Source: Ruminococcus sp.
GTDB taxonomy: Bacteria; Bacillota; Clostridia; Lachnospirales; Lachnospiraceae
Assembly: GCA_023663085.1 (NCBI GenBank)
Contig: JAMPIB010000033.1
Location: 1-41,335, forward strand
Reading direction: 5' to 3'
DNA length: 41,335 bases
Part shown: piece by piece, positions 32,095-40,349 of the stretch
Layout: each line of letters starts with the position of its first letter
Numbering within the stretch: position 1 is the stretch's first letter
Position numbers and translations under genes: made by a program
The notes under the pieces: generated by a model
The model's database searches: none
What the model saw: the letters and a program-made list of their open reading frames with translations, nothing else
What the model was told of the DNA's origin: nothing

Positions 32095-33009
32095 TTATTT
32101 ATTTTTATGGTCTGTAGCAGCCTTTTTCAATTCTTCAAAAGCATCTTTATAACGGTCGGAGTTCATGCCCGGATTGTTGCGGATCATATCACGCTTATAA
32201 AAATCCAGCATCTCTTTATAGTTTTTCCGGTTCTCCAGATACAGATTATAACGGGCGCGAAGTTCCGCGATCTCATCCCGTACCGTATCCACATAAGTTC
32301 CAGGCGCGTTCTGGACCGTCTCTTTGATGTTGCCAAAACGTTGTCCCAGCCCTTCCAGAAGTTCGCTGATCTTCCACTCGCGCTCCTGACGCTTCTGTTC
32401 TTTTTCCTCGTTATTAAAGGCTACGATAACATCCAGCCGCTTCTGCATCCGCACCAGTTCTTCTTTCACACGCTGCATCTTATCCAGGATATTGCGCAGA
32501 TCCATCGCTGTCTTGAAAGAAAGCGCAAAATCCGCCACGATATAAATGGTCAGGATCCACGTCAGATAGGTCAAAAGCGTATTCGGTATCGACAGTACAA
32601 ACTGCTCGATCGGCCTGTGGATGACCCGCGTCATGAGGATCGTCAAAAAGCCCCAGGCAATCGTACTTCCCAGACAGATACGTCCCTGAAAATTAAATTT
32701 TTTATCCGAATAGTCCCAATAGCGGACTTTAAATAATGCCTCCATCGCTACGGCAGTCACATATTCTAAGACCGTCGCCCCGACGCATCCCGCGAAGTAC
32801 GTGAGTACAACATTATCCTGAAACGGCATGGAGACAACAAACATCATGATAGCGCCGCTGCCATAAAGCGGCAGAAAAGGCCCCCGCATAAACCCGCGGT
32901 TAATCAGTTTCCGGTCTTTAATGGAAACATAAGTGGATTCAAAACACCATCCGAGAAAACAATACGTATAAAAGAAAAACAGCCACTGTGTCATACTATA
33001 CTGAAACAT
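32095..33009 (-). CDS. Putative ABC-transporter type IV membrane protein
   Basis: The 304-residue protein starts MFQYSMTQWLFFFYTYCFLG and has about five helices in the first 170 residues with WCFESTYVSIKDRKLINRGF and GPFLPLYGSGAIMM. This is the pattern of the PF06541 family (putative ABC-transporter type IV, formerly DUF1113). A long charged coiled-coil region (residues ~175-300) is cytoplasmic. GAGAGGGG precedes the start. It follows the S4-domain gene by 12 bases. The family's transport role is only predicted. Confidence 0.8.
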   Translation of the reverse strand: MFQYSMTQWLFFFYTYCFLGWCFESTYVSIKDRKLINRGFMRGPFLPLYGSGAIMMFVVSMPFQDNVVLTYFAGCVGATVLEYVTAVAMEALFKVRYWDYSDKKFNFQGRICLGSTIAWGFLTILMTRVIHRPIEQFVLSIPNTLLTYLTWILTIYIVADFALSFKTAMDLRNILDKMQRVKEELVRMQKRLDVIVAFNNEEKEQKRQEREWKISELLEGLGQRFGNIKETVQNAPGTYVDTVRDEIAELRARYNLYLENRKNYKEMLDFYKRDMIRNNPGMNSDRYKDAFEELKKAATDHKNK

Positions 33010-33021
33010 CTTTTTCCCCTC

Positions 33022-33795
33022 TCAGCTTTTGTAGATTCCGACGGATATCCGTTCCCTGCCTTTTCTTGTCTCGCTTGTCATCCCGTAAAATATAAACTTC
33101 CCGTATCCGCGCACTGTCACCGCATCATCTTTTTTCAACTGATAACTGACATTCTCCGTGGCAATACCGTTCACATATATCTTTCCGGCACTGAACAGTT
33201 CAAGACTTCTACTCCTTGACATATGATAAATCTTTGCTATCACGCTGTCAATCCTTGCGGATGAAACTGTAAGGGAAATTTCTTCCGGCTCCGCGCTCTG
33301 TAAAGATACCGTATCCTCCAGAATGCGGCAGCGGATGCTCGTGTGCTTTACCTGTGTGAGATTTTCCAGCAGATAGGGGGCGATACTCTGTTTGCAAAAC
33401 AAAATACCGCCTCCATCCCGGACAAAAATATCTCCGATCGTATCCCGCTCAATCCCGTGGTTCATGATTGTCCCCAGAAAATCTCTGTGCGTCAGCGTAT
33501 CCGCAAACTTAGGCGTCACCGGTGCCATTTCCAGACAGGCAATCGGATATTCCTCCTCATAACCGAGATTTTCCACTGAACCGAAACGTATCATCTTGCG
33601 CTCGCAGGCGGGCGCGCCGCCTTCCAGCCCTACGCCCGCATAAGCGACTTCTTTTTCTATCTCATAAAAGACCTGCTGCTCGGCCAGCCCCAGAAAAGAC
33701 GTATAAGTATAAATGCCTCTGCTATATGACTTATCCGCCAGTTCAAGCAGTCTTTTTTTTAATTGCTGTAACTCCTTTTCTCCTGTTCCTGCCAC
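33022..33795 (-). CDS. S4-domain RNA-binding protein (YlmH-like)
   Basis: The 257-residue protein has an N-terminal YlmH-type domain (KKRLLELADKSYSRGIYTYT; FLGLAEQQVFYEI; THRDFLGTIMNHGIERDTIG) and a C-terminal S4 domain (SARIDSVIAKIYHMSRSRSL ... FSAGKIYVNGIATENVSYQL). S4 domains of this kind bind structured rRNA; YlmH proteins are tied to ribosome rescue and cell division. The start is a GTG at 33795 with only a weak site nearby, so it is uncertain. Downstream in the operon is the type-IV membrane protein. Confidence 0.85.
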   Translation of the reverse strand: MAGTGEKELQQLKKRLLELADKSYSRGIYTYTSFLGLAEQQVFYEIEKEVAYAGVGLEGGAPACERKMIRFGSVENLGYEEEYPIACLEMAPVTPKFADTLTHRDFLGTIMNHGIERDTIGDIFVRDGGGILFCKQSIAPYLLENLTQVKHTSIRCRILEDTVSLQSAEPEEISLTVSSARIDSVIAKIYHMSRSRSLELFSAGKIYVNGIATENVSYQLKKDDAVTVRGYGKFIFYGMTSETRKGRERISVGIYKS

Positions 33796-33846
33796 ATCAA
33801 TAACCGTACCTTTCCACCTGCCATCGGCACAAAACTTCTTTTCACC

Positions 33847-35907
33847 CTATGCCGTTTCCTGCTTCTCCTTCCTCACCTTCAGGACCATGAGTCCGATACC
33901 GACTAAGATCAGTCCCGCGCCGGATAATAACAGGATATCCGATACGCTCACCGTCTCTTTTACGAGTACCGGCATCACCCTGCCTATCTGCTCCGGATAA
34001 TACATCAGCAGCACACTGACCGCATTATTGATAAAGTGCATCAGCATCGCTGGGAAGATACTGCCCGTCTTATAGACCACATAACAGAACATCAGTCCTA
34101 AAAATCCGGTCGGAATGAATTTCACGAGACTCATATGATACAAACCGAATAATACCGCCACCGTAACGATCGACGTCGTGATGCGATATCTCGCTTTCAT
34201 GGAATGGAAAATCATCCCGCGGAAAAGCATCTCTTCGCAGATGGCCGGCGTTACTGCGATCACCAGAAATGCACTCCCCACGCCGCCTGTCGTAAGGCCC
34301 TCGAATGTCGTGGTCACACTGTCCGCACTGTTCGGAAATAAATTGACCATTCCGGTCGATATTACAAGATTTAAACAGACCATGCCAAAGGCCATAACTG
34401 CGCTGCCTATATAACTTTTAACGCCCGTCCCGGCAAATCCATAGGTCAGCAGAATATCTTTTTTCGTATAAAGGACTACAAATAGCGGCCCAAGAAGCAG
34501 CATCATCTGTGTTCCGAAAAGTCCCGCCAGACCGAATCTGACCTGTAAGAGACTGCCTACATATAACATTAACACAATCGTTACCGCGATGACAAGCGCA
34601 ACATCCGACATTGCCGGAACGCCGCCTTTTTTCAGATTACTGCGCTTTTCAAAGATCTGTATGCCGCTCTTGGCGTCTCCGAAAAGAACCGCCTCGCTGT
34701 CATAGATCCTGCTGAGCACTAAGACCGCCAGAACCGCATAAGCCACATTGCTCAACAGCACGACGGCAATGGCCGCATAGTCCACCTTAAATACCAGCAG
34801 GTTTTTAATAAGCAGACAGATGTTGGCTACCGGGATCATGGCCATAGTCTGCGTCAGCTCTATATTCGGGATAAACCCGATATAACCGGTTATCATCACG
34901 ACTAACATAAGCGGCGTGATGTAATTATTGGCCTCTTTATAACTCTTGGCAAAAGAAGTCACACACATGGTGATCGCACTGATAAACAGAGAAAATGCAA
35001 AAATTGCCAGAATACATACCAAAATTGCCGGGACGAACTGCGATATATCAAACGCCTGCGTATCCGAAGACAGTTCCAGGATCTGGAACATATAAAAAGC
35101 CAGACCTCCCATAGATAAAATATTGAGCAGCGCCGAAAGGATGCCAATGGACGCCACCGTCAAAAACTTGGATACGATAAGCTGTCTGTTCGTCACCGGG
35201 AGCGTGAGGATGGTTTCTAACGTGCCGCGCTCTCTTTCTCCGGCTGTCGTATCGATGGCCGGATACATCGTACCTAAAAGCAGGCTGACGATCAGCATAA
35301 AGGGCAGGATAGCCCCCATGATGCTGCCCAGCGACTGCTCGTTGCTGGCCGTATCCATCGTCTGATACGTTACGGGTTCCATGATCTCATGCACATCCAG
35401 CCCCGCCTCCTGTATCAGTTCTTTCGTCAGTTCTTCCCTGAATTCATCAAAAACATCCATCACGATATTCATGGCGTAAGCCGAATTGGACGCGGAAGAA
35501 AGATAGTAAACGTCATACTGCATCTTCCCTTCCTGCTCTTGGCCTACGATGTAGGCATCTATCGTCTCCTCACCCAATTCCACCATATAATCATGTATGG
35601 AATCCATGCTGTAAACATCATATACGGTAAGTGTATAAGAAGCTTCTCCCTCTTCTGCATCTGCATGTTCTTCGCTTTTTTCCATTAATTTATGTACAAA
35701 AGCGCCGTCATCTTCCGCCTCCACAGCGATGCGGTAATTCTGCTCCTCCATATTAGAAGCGATAAAACTTGCCACCGACATGGCCCCGATAAAAATAAGC
35801 GGGTATAAAATAAGCGGTACGACCAGCATCATCAGTACTGTCTTTTTATCACGAAAAACATCCAGTATCTCTTTTTTCATCAAAGTCCATATTATCTTAG
35901 TGTTCAT
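33847..35907 (-). CDS. NatB-type ABC permease fused to a CPBP intramembrane protease
   Basis: Residues ~1-400 follow the ABC-2/NatB permease plan: a first helix (TVLMMLVVPLILYPLIFIGA), a long extracytoplasmic domain, then several helices with AGERERGTLETILTLPVTNR. Residues ~430-680 form a CPBP (CaaX-like) domain with EEMLFRGMIFHSMKARY, FGLYHMSLVKFIP and MLMHFINNAVSV carrying the metal-binding Glu, His and Asn/His residues. This fusion occurs in some Firmicutes. The start overlaps the ATPase gene by 11 bases. It probably exports Na+ or an antimicrobial compound; the protease part may process a peptide or regulate the exporter. Confidence 0.86.
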   Translation of the reverse strand: MNTKIIWTLMKKEILDVFRDKKTVLMMLVVPLILYPLIFIGAMSVASFIASNMEEQNYRIAVEAEDDGAFVHKLMEKSEEHADAEEGEASYTLTVYDVYSMDSIHDYMVELGEETIDAYIVGQEQEGKMQYDVYYLSSASNSAYAMNIVMDVFDEFREELTKELIQEAGLDVHEIMEPVTYQTMDTASNEQSLGSIMGAILPFMLIVSLLLGTMYPAIDTTAGERERGTLETILTLPVTNRQLIVSKFLTVASIGILSALLNILSMGGLAFYMFQILELSSDTQAFDISQFVPAILVCILAIFAFSLFISAITMCVTSFAKSYKEANNYITPLMLVVMITGYIGFIPNIELTQTMAMIPVANICLLIKNLLVFKVDYAAIAVVLLSNVAYAVLAVLVLSRIYDSEAVLFGDAKSGIQIFEKRSNLKKGGVPAMSDVALVIAVTIVLMLYVGSLLQVRFGLAGLFGTQMMLLLGPLFVVLYTKKDILLTYGFAGTGVKSYIGSAVMAFGMVCLNLVISTGMVNLFPNSADSVTTTFEGLTTGGVGSAFLVIAVTPAICEEMLFRGMIFHSMKARYRITTSIVTVAVLFGLYHMSLVKFIPTGFLGLMFCYVVYKTGSIFPAMLMHFINNAVSVLLMYYPEQIGRVMPVLVKETVSVSDILLLSGAGLILVGIGLMVLKVRKEKQETA

Positions 35908-36676
35908 CTATGATGCCCTCTCTTTCGATCAATTCTCTGAATACATCCCGGAGACTTCCCCTGCCGGTCTGCGCTTTTAACTCCTCCGGCGTTCCCTCGC
36001 TGATGATCTTTCCCTGATGAATCATAATGATCCTGTCGCAGAGATACTCCGCCTCTTCCATATAGTGCGTGGAATACAGTATCGTCTTGCCTCTCTCACG
36101 TTCCGCTTTCATAAAATCAATAATGGCCGCGCTGCTTAAAATATCCAGACCTAACGTCGGTTCGTCGAATATATAAACATGCGGATCATGTATCAGACAT
36201 CTGGAGATAGAAGCGCGCTGTGTCTGTCCGGTCGAAAGTTTCTCAATACGGTTATCTATAAAAGAATCCATGGAAAGAACCTCACAAATCTGCTCGATCT
36301 TTGCTTTCGACTCTTCTTCCGATATTCCGTATAAAATACCTAACATCTGCAAAAGTTCCCTTGCCGAAAGACGTCCGTATAGTTTGGTATTGTTGGACAG
36401 ATAGCCGATATGCCGCTTTACTTCTATATCATCCGAAATCTCTTTTTCACCGATACGAATGCTCACCATACCGCTCGTAGGCTTCATCAGCTTGGAAAGC
36501 ATACGTAAAAGCGTTGTCTTCCCGGCGCCGTTAGGCCCTAAAATGCCGACGATCTCGCTTTCCTTTACTGATAAAGAAATGCCGTCTACCGCGTTGATGT
36601 CGATTTTTTTGCTTTTCTTTTCATTTTTAGTAAATGTTTTGACCAGATGATCCGCTTTAATCCTGTAGTCGCTCAC
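35897..36676 (-). CDS. NatA-type ABC transporter ATPase
   Basis: The 259-residue protein has Walker A GPNGAGKTT, Q-loop LSNNTKLYGRLSARELL, signature LSTGQTQRASISRCL, Walker B VYIFDEPTLGLD and the switch STHYMEEAEYLCDRI, the exact NatA/drug-exporter wording. A GTG start at 36676 uses a GAGG site within the last codons of the upstream gene, and two bases separate the genes. Its permease partner overlaps its stop codon. Confidence 0.92.
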   Translation of the reverse strand: MSDYRIKADHLVKTFTKNEKKSKKIDINAVDGISLSVKESEIVGILGPNGAGKTTLLRMLSKLMKPTSGMVSIRIGEKEISDDIEVKRHIGYLSNNTKLYGRLSARELLQMLGILYGISEEESKAKIEQICEVLSMDSFIDNRIEKLSTGQTQRASISRCLIHDPHVYIFDEPTLGLDILSSAAIIDFMKAERERGKTILYSTHYMEEAEYLCDRIIMIHQGKIISEGTPEELKAQTGRGSLRDVFRELIEREGIIDEH

Positions 36677-36678
36677 CT

Positions 36679-37275
36679 TTATTTATCCTCCTCGTTTTCA
36701 CTTTTTTCTTTTTTACTCTCATTTATGTTTTTGTTTTCGTTTGCGCCTTTGCTTTCATTTGCGCTTTTGCTTTCATTTACTCTTTTGCTTTCAACTTCGC
36801 CTTCACTTTCTGCTTCGCTCTCCATCTCGCTTTCCAGTTTATTGACTTTCCTGTGGTATAAAAATGCCGAAAACGCAAAACCCGCATAACAGAGTACGAA
36901 CGCCATGCCCATCAACACAATACCTGCCGCAACCGAACCCGCCAGCATTCCGTATCTGCGGTAGCTGACTATGAACTGCATCACGCCGCAAAAGACGCCG
37001 ACTAACAGACTGAGAAGCAGATGCGTCGCCGGCTTCGGTGTAAATCTCCTGTCCCAGATGCCGTTTTTCAAACAGGCCGCCACCATATATACGGCTATGC
37101 ACATGAAAACAATCCACTCTCCGACACAATTCTCAAAGCATCCCGGCCCGTATATCAGAAGCTGTACGATCAGCGAGATAAACAGTCCCCAAAAAGCGAG
37201 CCAGTATCCGTTATGCTCTATCTGCAATAATTTCTGTTCCTGCATTTCATCCAGTTTATTTTCCCATTTCTTCAT
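36679..37275 (-). CDS. DUF6773-like membrane protein with hexapeptide repeats
   Basis: The ~198-residue protein starts MKKWENKLDEMQEQKLLQIE and has four membrane helices (WLAFWGLFISLIVQLL; GEWIVFMCIAVYMVAAC; HLLLSLLVGVFCGVMQFIV; GSVAAGIVLMGMAFVLCYAG), as in DUF6773-type proteins often beside NatAB genes. The C-terminal tail is five degenerate 6-residue repeats (ESKRVN, ESKSAN, ESKGAN, ENKNIN, ESKKEK). Start 37275 has GGGAGG nine bases upstream; two nearer ATGs are too close to it. It overlaps the XRE regulator gene by 20 bases. Confidence 0.75.
   Translation of the reverse strand: MKKWENKLDEMQEQKLLQIEHNGYWLAFWGLFISLIVQLLIYGPGCFENCVGEWIVFMCIAVYMVAACLKNGIWDRRFTPKPATHLLLSLLVGVFCGVMQFIVSYRRYGMLAGSVAAGIVLMGMAFVLCYAGFAFSAFLYHRKVNKLESEMESEAESEGEVESKRVNESKSANESKGANENKNINESKKEKSENEEDK
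36703..36792 (-). repeat. 18-bp tandem repeat array coding for ESKxxN units
   Basis: Five adjacent 18-bp units encode the hexapeptide repeats at the end of the DUF6773-like protein. The units at 36775-36792, 36757-36774 and 36739-36756 differ at only a few bases; the last two are more diverged. Each unit is a whole number of codons, so expansion or loss would not break the frame. Confidence 0.8.
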
Positions 37276-37477
37276 CACCATCATCCTCCCAAAATAAATC
37301 ATCCAGACTCTTTCCCAACACACGGCAGATCGCGCGGCATAATCTGATCGTCGGATTATACTCGCCCTGCTCAATGGCATTGATCGTCTGTCTCGATACC
37401 AGAACGGCATCCGCAAGCTGTTTCTGCGTCATATCTTTCTCGGCTCGTGCTACTTTGATCGCTATGTTTCTCGCCAA
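37256..37477 (-). CDS. XRE-family HTH regulator
   Basis: The 73-residue protein is a single Cro/CI-type helix-turn-helix: IAIKVARAEKDMTQKQLADA, then VSRQTINAIEQGEYNPTIRL. An acidic tail (LFWEDDGDEEMGK) follows. Small proteins of this kind often control adjacent NatAB-type exporter operons. Here it is the first gene of the operon with the DUF6773-like protein, NatA, NatB-CPBP and two more genes. The start is a TTG at 37477. The only ribosome binding site is a run of nine G, nine bases upstream. Confidence 0.88.
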   Translation of the reverse strand: MARNIAIKVARAEKDMTQKQLADAVLVSRQTINAIEQGEYNPTIRLCRAICRVLGKSLDDLFWEDDGDEEMGK

Positions 37478-37486
37478 GTCGCTTTA

Positions 37487-37495
37487 CCCCCCCCC
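37487..37495 (-). repeat. Nine-G tract serving as the XRE ribosome binding site
   Basis: The plus strand reads nine C in a row at 37487-37495, so the mRNA has G9 followed by TAAAGCGAC and the TTG start. No other purine-rich site lies nearby. Homopolymer tracts of this length slip readily, which would change the distance between binding site and start codon. Confidence 0.6.
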
Positions 37496-37508
37496 TGTGA
37501 AAATATGT

Positions 37509-37538
37509 AGTATATCGTTATGTTGTTATGTCCTGCAA
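37509..37538 (-). promoter_or_regulatory. Promoter of the XRE-exporter operon
   Basis: TTGCAG (37533-37538), 18 bases and TATACT (37509-37514) on the minus strand place the transcript start just ahead of the G9 tract. Further upstream a TTGACA with an inverted repeat ACATAT...ATATGT may be a second promoter or an operator. Confidence 0.55.
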
Positions 37539-37723
37539 CTGTGTGCTATAGATAAATTAACATATAGATTACCATATGTCAACTATATTTTACATTTTGT
37601 TTGATATATTTTATTTTTTGTGGAATTTGTTTGACAGAGTGTCGCAGGATAGTGGATAGCAAGGCGAGAGTCCCGTAGAATGCAGCTATAGCTGGAATAT
37701 ACGGCTGGAATACGCACATGGAA
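37539..37723. other. Intergenic region without a convincing gene
   Basis: A minus-strand frame here (37579-37773) overlaps the terminator and the end of the 71-residue gene and has no ribosome binding site, so I do not accept it. The left half is AT-rich and holds a possible upstream promoter/operator for the XRE gene (a TTGACA plus an inverted ACATAT/ATATGT pair between about 37570 and 37585). I see nothing else assignable. Confidence 0.4.
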
Positions 37724-37755
37724 AAGGCTGTTGCTCTTTTTAGGGAAACAGCCTT
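37724..37755 (-). terminator. Terminator of the AAA-kinase operon
   Basis: A perfect 9-bp stem AAGGCTGTT / AACAGCCTT (37724-37732 and 37747-37755) lies five bases beyond the stop codon of the 71-residue gene. Only a short U-run follows on the minus strand, so strength is moderate. Confidence 0.6.
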
Positions 37756-37759
37756 GGTT

Positions 37760-37975
37760 TTATGCAATTCCATATTTCCGGAAAATAAGATTTAATTCCT
37801 CCCTGCTGATCTTTCCTGCAAGGTAATGCGCTTTTACGCTTGCCTCCACCGCCTCAAATAGAAGATCAAATTGAAGCCAATCCCCCGCATCATAAAACTC
37901 CTGCAATTCCTTAAAATCATTCTGCAAGGACGCCGGGAGTGTTGTCGGAAGGAAAATTGTCATATCGTTATACAT
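37760..37975 (-). CDS. 71-residue partner protein of the kinase
   Basis: The small, acidic, helical protein MYNDMTIFLPTTLPASLQND ... LQFDLLFEAVEASVKAHYLAG ... KISREELNLIFRKYGIA overlaps the kinase gene by eight bases, so the two are translated together. The segment YDAGDWLQFDLLFEAVEASV looks like a conserved core of a small clostridial family that I associate with CtkA-like kinase genes, from memory only. It has no DNA-binding motif. It may modulate, stabilise or be a substrate of the kinase. Confidence 0.7.
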   Translation of the reverse strand: MYNDMTIFLPTTLPASLQNDFKELQEFYDAGDWLQFDLLFEAVEASVKAHYLAGKISREELNLIFRKYGIA

Positions 37976-38942
37976 GCTGACTACCTCGTTCTTTATTTTG
38001 CTGTACCTTTTCTTCTACACAGACATTCTCTCCACTGATAATCTTTTGATAAAGCGGAAGAAACACCTTGTTATATCTGCACTCTATGACTGCAACATAA
38101 AATTTCTTCTGTACTTCTGATAAAACAGCAATATTCCCTATCAGTTCACGGATTTCAGAAAGAGAATTTCCCATTACAGGGACAAGCCTTTTCACAGCCT
38201 CCGTGCACCCCGGATATTTCATGCTTTCCATAATTTGATAGGGATTAATTTTCTTTCCGTTCAGTTCAAAAATACATCTGCGCCCTTTATAACTTTCTGT
38301 TTCCAGCTTCTTTTCATCAGACAAAACCTCCTGCATTTTTTCCTCATCCCATTTACAGTTCAGGCAGTTGCCGTTATCATAAACAGGCGCAATGCGTTTA
38401 CTGCCATCTATGCCTAAGATGACTCCCCAGTTGCTATTATTTCTGTCTGGATTCCCAAGCAGAGCATCCACAACAAACATATTCCAAAAATGCTCTTTTA
38501 CCCCTGAAATATTTGATAAAAACGGATGTTCCTGTATCGTCATTAATATTTCATACAGATCAACACCTACACCATTTGTCTCATTTCCACTAGAATCCAG
38601 AAAATGAGGTTCAAATGTCACCTTGATCTTATCAAACTCATACAGCTTCTCACCCTCCTGTAAAAAATCACCACAGGCAACAACCGTTTTCCCATTCCTT
38701 TCGCCAAGTATAGTCTCATGTACATCAAGGCCGAGTATCCGATAAATCTGCGAACCGATATATTCACATACAGGACTGTTAGAATAACTAAGCTGAATAT
38801 TTTTCATTCCCTGCTCCTTTAAATTCCCCGGAAATTTCAATATATACTCTTTTCCCTGATAGGAAATCCCTATCTTTCTTCCTGCTGTTCCTCCATACAT
38901 TCTCTGGTTTTGTTCGTATCCGTTAAAATCTTCTATTTTCAT
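37968..38942 (-). CDS. CtkA/HipA-like protein kinase
   Basis: The ~324-residue protein has a HipA-type kinase fold: the N-lobe (RKIGISYQGKEYILKFPG), then FWNMFVVDALLGNPDRNNSN with the catalytic Asp and metal-binding Asn, and IAPVYDNGNCL as the DFG-like segment. The layout is nearest to Helicobacter CtkA, a stand-alone HipA-like Ser/Thr kinase, not HipA itself. No HipB-type HTH gene precedes it. The start at 38942 is preferred over a GTG three codons earlier because GAGGTGG is well spaced. It follows the AAA/DUF4143 gene by 27 bases. Confidence 0.8.
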   Translation of the reverse strand: MKIEDFNGYEQNQRMYGGTAGRKIGISYQGKEYILKFPGNLKEQGMKNIQLSYSNSPVCEYIGSQIYRILGLDVHETILGERNGKTVVACGDFLQEGEKLYEFDKIKVTFEPHFLDSSGNETNGVGVDLYEILMTIQEHPFLSNISGVKEHFWNMFVVDALLGNPDRNNSNWGVILGIDGSKRIAPVYDNGNCLNCKWDEEKMQEVLSDEKKLETESYKGRRCIFELNGKKINPYQIMESMKYPGCTEAVKRLVPVMGNSLSEIRELIGNIAVLSEVQKKFYVAVIECRYNKVFLPLYQKIISGENVCVEEKVQQNKERGSQHV

Positions 38943-38969
38943 GCTGCCCACCTCGTTTTCTGCCTTATT

Positions 38970-40289
38970 TCAAAACGCCCTAAGCAAAAACGCCATATAC
39001 GAAGGCAAAGTCAGAATCTGTCCTGCCCTTCCTATATTATAATCTCCCAGCTTAATGGCTCGTTTGACATGATATTTTTCAGGGTGATTTAAAATTGTCT
39101 TCATACTCTTGGCATTTCCAGTCGTTGCTTTTATTTCTATAATCGTACACTCTCCTTTATATCTGATAACAAAATCCACTTCCAATCCGGAATCTTTATG
39201 AAAATAATAAAGTTTACGTCCCATTTTGGCAAAAATATCCGCAATCAGATTTTCAAAAACAGCACCTTTATAACTATAAAGATTTCCCTGCAATATATCA
39301 TATTGCGTACCATCTTCTAACATACTCGCAAACAAGCCACAGTCTTTCATATACACCTTAAAAACATCTTCCTGTGCATTTCCTTCTAAGGGCAGTTCCG
39401 TAATAGAAAGATTATAACATCGGGAGATTATGCCCGCATCCTCAATCCATTGCAGACTGCCAGCGTATTTAGATGATGTAGACCCCTTCTTGACAACGCT
39501 GTATTGAAATTTCTTATTTTCCTTACTCAACTGTTTGGGAATCGACTGGAAACATTCTTTTATATGGGATTTATCTTTTTTTTCTGCATATTTCACCATA
39601 TCATCCTCATAAGAACGGATAATATCCCTCTGAATATGCAGCACTTTATCCATTTGCTTTGTGTTTACAAAAGTCTGTACGACATCCGGCATACCACCTA
39701 CTACGGCATATTGAAGAAACATCTGCCGCATACGGTTATGCAATACCTCCGGAACAGGCGTTTCATTTTCCAGACTCTTCTCCAACAGTCCAATGATGGA
39801 ATCTGTAATCCCATTCGCCCATAAAAACTCCTCAAAATCTAATGGATACATATCAATCACTGTCTCTGACCCCACAGGCACAGATTTGGGTTCTCTCCCA
39901 TATCCTCTGACACCTAATAAAGAACCCGTCCCTATGACATCATATCTTCCATCCAAATGAAAAAACTTGAGCGCGGTCCTGGCCTCCGGACAATCCTGAA
40001 TTTCATCTAATACAAGAATCGTTTTCCCCGGTTCAAACACCGCAGCATCTCCAAGCAGCGCAGACAACATCATCACAATATAGTCAATTTCCAACGAACC
40101 GGAAAAAACAGCGGCATAATCCGGATTCTCATAAAAATTTAAGTATACTATATTCTTATAATTTTTCCTTGCAAAATCCATGACGGAAAATGTCTTTCCA
40201 CATTGGCGGCATCCTTTAATGATTAATGGTTTATGATGTTCTGTATTTTTCCACTCCAGCAAACTTTTCTCAATTTTTCTTTTCAGCAT
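38970..40289 (-). CDS. AAA-ATPase / DUF4143 protein
   Basis: The 439-residue protein has an AAA_14 ATPase domain: Walker A GCRQCGKTFSVMDFA, Walker B TILVLDEIQDCPEARTALK and sensor GTGSLLGVRGYGREPKSVPV. A DUF4143 domain follows (YVKDCGLFASML ... NLYSYKGAVFENLIADIFAK ... YYFHKDSGLEVDFVIRYKGE ... CTIIEIKATTGNAKSM). The end carries a PD-(D/E)xK-like nuclease pattern: E-VDFV and IEIKA. AAGGAG precedes the ATG. Members are very common in anaerobes and their role is unsettled; DNA processing has been suggested. Here it leads an operon with a CtkA-like kinase. Confidence 0.87.
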   Translation of the reverse strand: MLKRKIEKSLLEWKNTEHHKPLIIKGCRQCGKTFSVMDFARKNYKNIVYLNFYENPDYAAVFSGSLEIDYIVMMLSALLGDAAVFEPGKTILVLDEIQDCPEARTALKFFHLDGRYDVIGTGSLLGVRGYGREPKSVPVGSETVIDMYPLDFEEFLWANGITDSIIGLLEKSLENETPVPEVLHNRMRQMFLQYAVVGGMPDVVQTFVNTKQMDKVLHIQRDIIRSYEDDMVKYAEKKDKSHIKECFQSIPKQLSKENKKFQYSVVKKGSTSSKYAGSLQWIEDAGIISRCYNLSITELPLEGNAQEDVFKVYMKDCGLFASMLEDGTQYDILQGNLYSYKGAVFENLIADIFAKMGRKLYYFHKDSGLEVDFVIRYKGECTIIEIKATTGNAKSMKTILNHPEKYHVKRAIKLGDYNIGRAGQILTLPSYMAFLLRAF

Positions 40290-40320
40290 AACTGCGGCTC
40301 CTTATCCTGTCTTGATAAAG

Positions 40321-40349
40321 AGTATATCTGAAATTATCAATTTTTTCAA
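40321..40349 (-). promoter_or_regulatory. Promoter of the AAA-kinase operon
   Basis: TTGAAA (40344-40349), 17 bases and TATACT (40321-40326) on the minus strand, about 32 bases before the start codon at 40289. The -35 is inside the first of three direct repeats. Confidence 0.65.

Noticed and set aside
37487-37495. G9 tract as a pure sequencing artefact
   Set aside because: It is kept as real because no alternative ribosome binding site exists, but its exact length could be miscalled and should be treated with care.
37579-37773. 64-residue minus-strand frame in the intergenic region
   Set aside because: It runs through the terminator hairpin and overlaps the 71-residue gene. It has no ribosome binding site and no recognisable family.
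38970-40289. AAA/DUF4143 gene as part of a transposon (IstB-like ATPase)
   Set aside because: The domain order and C-terminal DUF4143 segment differ from IstB, and no transposase or terminal inverted repeat is present.
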